Assembly (NCBI RefSeq): GCF_004514425.2
Contig: NZ_MYFN02000001.1
Location: 124,001 to 188,000, forward strand
Length of the DNA: 64,000 nt
Direction: 5' to 3'
Origin: Shinella sumterensis
Lineage (GTDB): Bacteria > Pseudomonadota > Alphaproteobacteria > Rhizobiales > Rhizobiaceae
The notes under the pieces are model-generated. The model saw only the letters and a program-made list of their open reading frames with translations. It was not told the origin of the DNA and searched no databases. Positions 60,977-64,000 of the stretch are shown here, piece after piece. How positions within the stretch are numbered: position 1 is the first letter of the stretch; every line of letters starts with the position of its first letter. The position numbers were made by a program, and so were the translations under genes.

Positions 60977-62434
60977 TCAGATCCCGCCCATGCAGAGATA
61001 CTTCATCTCGAGATAATCCTCCAGCCCGTGGCGGGAGCCTTCACGACCCATGCCGGATTGCTTGACGCCGCCGAAGGGGGCGGCTTCAGAGGACATGCGC
61101 CCGGTATTGATGCCGACCATGCCGTATTCCAGCGCTTCGGCAACGCGCCAGACGCGGCTGAGATTCGAAGCGTAGAAGTAGGCGGCGAGCCCGTAGATCG
61201 TGTCGTTCGCCTCCCGCACGACAGCATCCGCATCCTCGAAACGGATGATCGGGGCAAGCGGCCCAAAGGTCTCCTCCTGGGCGACGCGCATGTCGCGCGT
61301 GACGTCCGTCAGGACCGTCGGCGCGAAGAAGGTGCCGGCACCCTCGTAGCGCCGGCCACCGCAATGAATGCTGCCGCCCTTGGCCACGGCGTCGGCGACA
61401 TGGGCCTCGATCTTGGCGAGCGCGCGGTCGTCGATCAACGGACCGATGGAAACGGCCGGATCGAACCCGTCGCCGACCGACAGCGTGCCGACGCGCTCGG
61501 TGAACTTCCGCGCGAATTCGTCATGGACGCCGGCCTGCACATAGAGCCGATTGGCCGAAACGCAGGTCTGGCCGGCATTGCGGAACTTCGCCTGGATGGC
61601 GCCATCCACCGCAGCATCGACATCCGCATCATCGAAAACGATGAAGGGTGCGTTGCCGCCGAGTTCCAGGCTGAGCTTCTTCACCTGGTCGGAACATTGC
61701 CGCATCAGCAGCCGACCCACCTCCGTCGAACCGGTGAAGCTGATCTTGCGCACCTTCGGATGGCTGCAAAGCTCTCGACCGACAGCATCGCCTTCCGATG
61801 CGTAGATAAGGTTGACCACGCCTTCGGGGAACCCGGCCTTCTCGGCCAGCGCGAACATGGCGCCGGCGACGAGCGGCGTCTGCTCGGCGGGCTTCAGGAC
61901 GACCGTGCAGCCCGCCGCAAGCGCCGGCGAAATCTTGCGTGCCACCATCGATGCCGGAAAATTCCAGGGCGTGATGGCGCCCACGACACCGATGGGCTGC
62001 TTGATGACCATCATGCGCCGGTCGCGGGAAGGGGCGGAGATCGTCTCGCCGTAGATGCGGTTGGCCTCTTCGGCGTACCATTGCAGATAGGCGGCGGCGT
62101 GCGACACCTCGGACTTCGCCTCCGCGAGCGGCTTGCCCATCTCGGCCGTCAGGATGATGGCGAGATCGTCGGTGTGTTGCACGATGAGCTGGTGCCACCG
62201 CCAGAGCGTGTCGGAGCGCTCGCGCGCGGTCTGGGCTGCCCATTCGGTCTGCGCGACGGCCGCGCGTTCGATGGCCGCCCGCGTCTCTTCCGCGCCCATA
62301 TCGGGAAGCGTGGCAAGGACCTCGCCGGTGGACGGGTTGAACACCTCGAACGTCGCCGCACCCGCGCCATCGGCAATAGCCCGGAACAAGGCCGGATTTT
62401 CCAGCCGGCGAACGAGATTCTGCGACAGACCCAC
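60977..62434 (-). CDS. Succinate-semialdehyde-dehydrogenase-like aldehyde dehydrogenase
   Basis: The 485-residue protein is a paralogue of GabD at 610-2091, with PWNFP at 156-160, FTGSTEVGR at 233-241, E257 in LELGGN and catalytic C291 in GQTC. The C-terminus shares the near-identical GLAAYFYASNLSRVWRVAEALEYGMVGINTG block. The start is GTG at 62434, six bases after GGGGAGGA, preferred to ATGs further upstream that lack a ribosome site. It lies between the SfnB-type and acyl-CoA-dehydrogenase-like genes on the same strand. A role on an aldehyde released from a sulfonate is an inference from context. Confidence 0.86.
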   Translation of the reverse strand: MGLSQNLVRRLENPALFRAIADGAGAATFEVFNPSTGEVLATLPDMGAEETRAAIERAAVAQTEWAAQTARERSDTLWRWHQLIVQHTDDLAIILTAEMGKPLAEAKSEVSHAAAYLQWYAEEANRIYGETISAPSRDRRMMVIKQPIGVVGAITPWNFPASMVARKISPALAAGCTVVLKPAEQTPLVAGAMFALAEKAGFPEGVVNLIYASEGDAVGRELCSHPKVRKISFTGSTEVGRLLMRQCSDQVKKLSLELGGNAPFIVFDDADVDAAVDGAIQAKFRNAGQTCVSANRLYVQAGVHDEFARKFTERVGTLSVGDGFDPAVSIGPLIDDRALAKIEAHVADAVAKGGSIHCGGRRYEGAGTFFAPTVLTDVTRDMRVAQEETFGPLAPIIRFEDADAVVREANDTIYGLAAYFYASNLSRVWRVAEALEYGMVGINTGRMSSEAAPFGGVKQSGMGREGSRHGLEDYLEMKYLCMGGI

Positions 62435-62630
62435 CTGATTCCTCCCCGGACGAACGCGCATCGAGAGATAATCAGATACGAGCGGGCCCCGCCGTCCGCA
62501 ACCCGTCATTCTGTCACGGAGGCAAGTTCTGTTATGGGAGGAGGGCTCTCATGTGCAATGCCCGTCGTAATCGGACAGTTCACGATCACGGAACGTGTCG
62601 CGCTTGATCCCGCAGTAAATGGTCGAACGG

Positions 62631-62653
62631 TGGCCCGCCAGGCTCGCGGGCCA
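62631..62653 (-). terminator. Hairpin after the SfnB-type gene
   Basis: Perfect 8-base arms TGGCCCGC (62631-62638) and GCGGGCCA (62646-62653) close a 7-base loop, about 85 bases past the stop of the SfnB-type gene and before the aldehyde dehydrogenase. No T-run follows. Confidence 0.5.
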
Positions 62654-62738
62654 TCTCGTTGGCGAGAACTTTGCCGCCGCATGTCGTACCCAGCCTATGG
62701 CGGCCTTCCTCAGTTTACGGCGGTCAACCTTTCGGTTC

Positions 62739-64000
62739 TTAGCTCCAGGCGTGGCGCGGTGGGTTGAGGTCGTTCAGGTAATAGTTGCCGACGTGGAAGA
62801 ACTTCCATCGCACGGGGTCGTGCAGGGTGTGCGCCCGCGCGTTGCGCCAGTGGCGGTCGAGATTGTGCTTGGCAAGGGTGGAGCGCGTGCCGGCCAACTC
62901 GAAGAGCTTGTTCGTGGCGAGGATGGCGATCTCGGTCGTGAGCACCTTGGCCTCCGCAGTCTTCACGGTCGCCTCGGCGATGGTGTCTTCCGTGGCGTTT
63001 GCCAGACCGGCATCGATAGCTTCGCCTGCGATATCGAGCAGCGCTTCGGCGGCATGCAGCCTGATCTTCAGATCGCCGATGGCGGCGATGGTGAAGGGGT
63101 CCTCGCCCGCGGTTTCCTTGCCGCTATCGATCCACGGACGGCTCTGCGTCTTGATGAAGGCAATCGCGTCATCAATGGCGCCGCGCGCAATGCCGGCATC
63201 GATGGCCGCCTGGATGATCTGCGAAACCGGGCCGGCCACTGTCGGCCGATCGAAGGCGAGGACAGGCAGCGCGCGGCTTTTCGGCACGCGCGCATTCTCG
63301 ATCCTGACCGAGCCGGATGCCGTCGTGCGCTGGCCGAAGCTCGACCAGTTGTTCGTCACGGTGATGCCGGGCGCCTCCCTGTCGACGAAGACGAGGTAGC
63401 TTTTTTCGTCATCGTCCAGGGCAACGACGGGAATGATATGGGAGAGCAGGGCGCCCGTCGTGTAGAACTTCTCGCCGTTCACGACGGCCTCGTCTCCATC
63501 GAACGCCACCCGCGTCTCGAAGGTGCCGACATTCTTGCTGTTCAGCTCCGAGAAGGCGTTACCGAAACGCAGGCCGGAGAGGACCCAGCCGAAGAATTCG
63601 CGTTTCTGCGCTTCCGTGCCGTCGAGATCGATATGGCCATTGATGGAGAGATGGTTCTGGGTGATCTGTGCGATGGAGGAGTCCGCCGCCGCGATGATGG
63701 CGATCACGCGGGCGAGGGTACGGTAGGAAACGCCCGCCCCGCCATAGGCCTTGGGCACGTTGATGCCCCACAGGCCGCTCTGGGAATAGGCGTCGATTTC
63801 GGCGAGAGGAAGCAGGCCTTCACGGTCGCGCAGTGCCGCGCCGGCGGTAAACTCCGCAGCCAGTCGCTGAGCAACCTCGATGGCTTCGGCATCGCTTGTG
63901 ATGATATGGGCCGGCGTCTGTGGCCGCGGCCGCGGCGGGACCGGATCGCTGGAGTTGACGCGCGGATGAACGGTGTAGTCGATCGGCTGCTGTTCGATGA
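62739..64000 (-). CDS. SfnB-type sulfur-acquisition oxidoreductase, 5' end outside window
   Basis: About 420 residues of an acyl-CoA-dehydrogenase-fold flavoprotein are visible; the frame is open to the last base of the window, so the start is beyond it. Key parts are LWGINVPKAYGGAGVSYRTLARVIAIIAAADSSIAQITQNH, NGEKFYTTGALLSHIIPVVALD, SSFGQRTTASGSVRIENARVP and the final GTRSTLAKHNLDRHWRNARAHTLHDPVRWKFFHVGNYYLN, which match SfnB (dimethylsulfone-related sulfur acquisition) and the DszC/SfnB group. It starts the minus-strand group with the aldehyde dehydrogenase and the second flavoprotein. Confidence 0.85.
   Translation of the reverse strand, partial: IEQQPIDYTVHPRVNSSDPVPPRPRPQTPAHIITSDAEAIEVAQRLAAEFTAGAALRDREGLLPLAEIDAYSQSGLWGINVPKAYGGAGVSYRTLARVIAIIAAADSSIAQITQNHLSINGHIDLDGTEAQKREFFGWVLSGLRFGNAFSELNSKNVGTFETRVAFDGDEAVVNGEKFYTTGALLSHIIPVVALDDDEKSYLVFVDREAPGITVTNNWSSFGQRTTASGSVRIENARVPKSRALPVLAFDRPTVAGPVSQIIQAAIDAGIARGAIDDAIAFIKTQSRPWIDSGKETAGEDPFTIAAIGDLKIRLHAAEALLDIAGEAIDAGLANATEDTIAEATVKTAEAKVLTTEIAILATNKLFELAGTRSTLAKHNLDRHWRNARAHTLHDPVRWKFFHVGNYYLNDLNPPRHAWS

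Noticed and set aside
60851-62767. 638-codon plus-strand frame over the second SSADH-like gene
   Set aside because: It is antisense to a complete aldehyde dehydrogenase with its catalytic residues and has shadow-type composition.

Overview
The window is GC-rich (roughly 62-64% by eye) alphaproteobacterial chromosomal or megaplasmid DNA. The gene families and their order (gabT/gabD beside a MerR-type regulator, CueR/CopA/CopZ, several Pot- and Rbs-type ABC importers, a Rrf2 regulator beside tauABC, an SfnB-type flavoprotein) fit the Rhizobiaceae and relatives (Rhizobium, Ensifer, Shinella or Agrobacterium type). The genus cannot be fixed from sequence alone. I see no insertion sequence, prophage, CRISPR array, tRNA or rRNA, and coding density is high.

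Layout. 1-507: 3' end of a fumarylacetoacetate-hydrolase-family gene. 610-4462: gabD and gabT on the minus strand, divergent from a three-domain MerR/XRE/cupin regulator. 4465-8111: a small ribbon-helix-helix protein, then a periplasmic GMC-type dehydrogenase module (VOC protein, Tat-signal small subunit, FAD/Fe-S large subunit, cytochrome c). 8118-11846: an IlvD/Edd dehydratase enclosed by two convergent EamA/DMT exporters. 12049-16789: an aldehyde dehydrogenase, then the copper set cueR-copA-copZ with two CueR-type promoters. 16842-25002: an aminotransferase and LysR regulator, divergent from a polyamine/guanidino cluster (ureohydrolase, Pot-type ABC importer, nitrilase-type amidase). 25003-25643: a gene-free stretch with several hairpins. 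25644-33430: a second Pot-type importer with a serine hydrolase and an amidohydrolase, divergent from a GntR regulator. 33509-45245: a 54-residue membrane protein, an amidohydrolase, and a nine-gene Rbs-type sugar operon with DeoC, an ALDH16-type protein, an FGGY kinase, a SorC regulator and a polyol-type dehydrogenase. 45577-55143: two divergent arms around a GntR regulator, one with hydrolase and dehydrogenases, the other an Rbs-type importer with a DJ-1 protein. 55318-64000: a small hydrolase, then sulfur scavenging: tauABC, a Rrf2 regulator, an acyl-CoA-dehydrogenase-like protein, an aldehyde dehydrogenase and an SfnB-type protein cut by the window edge.

How it fits together. This is a nutrient-scavenging region. 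Polyamine or guanidino compounds imported by the 20-25 kb cluster could be hydrolysed towards GABA or aminobutyraldehyde and finished by GabT/GabD. Two sugar-type importers feed separate dehydrogenase/aldolase pathways. The taurine-type importer and SfnB-like flavoproteins suggest organosulfur use. Each catabolic block has its own regulator beside or inside it, and most have a palindromic candidate operator nearby. All five ABC binding-protein genes are followed by a strong GC-rich hairpin.
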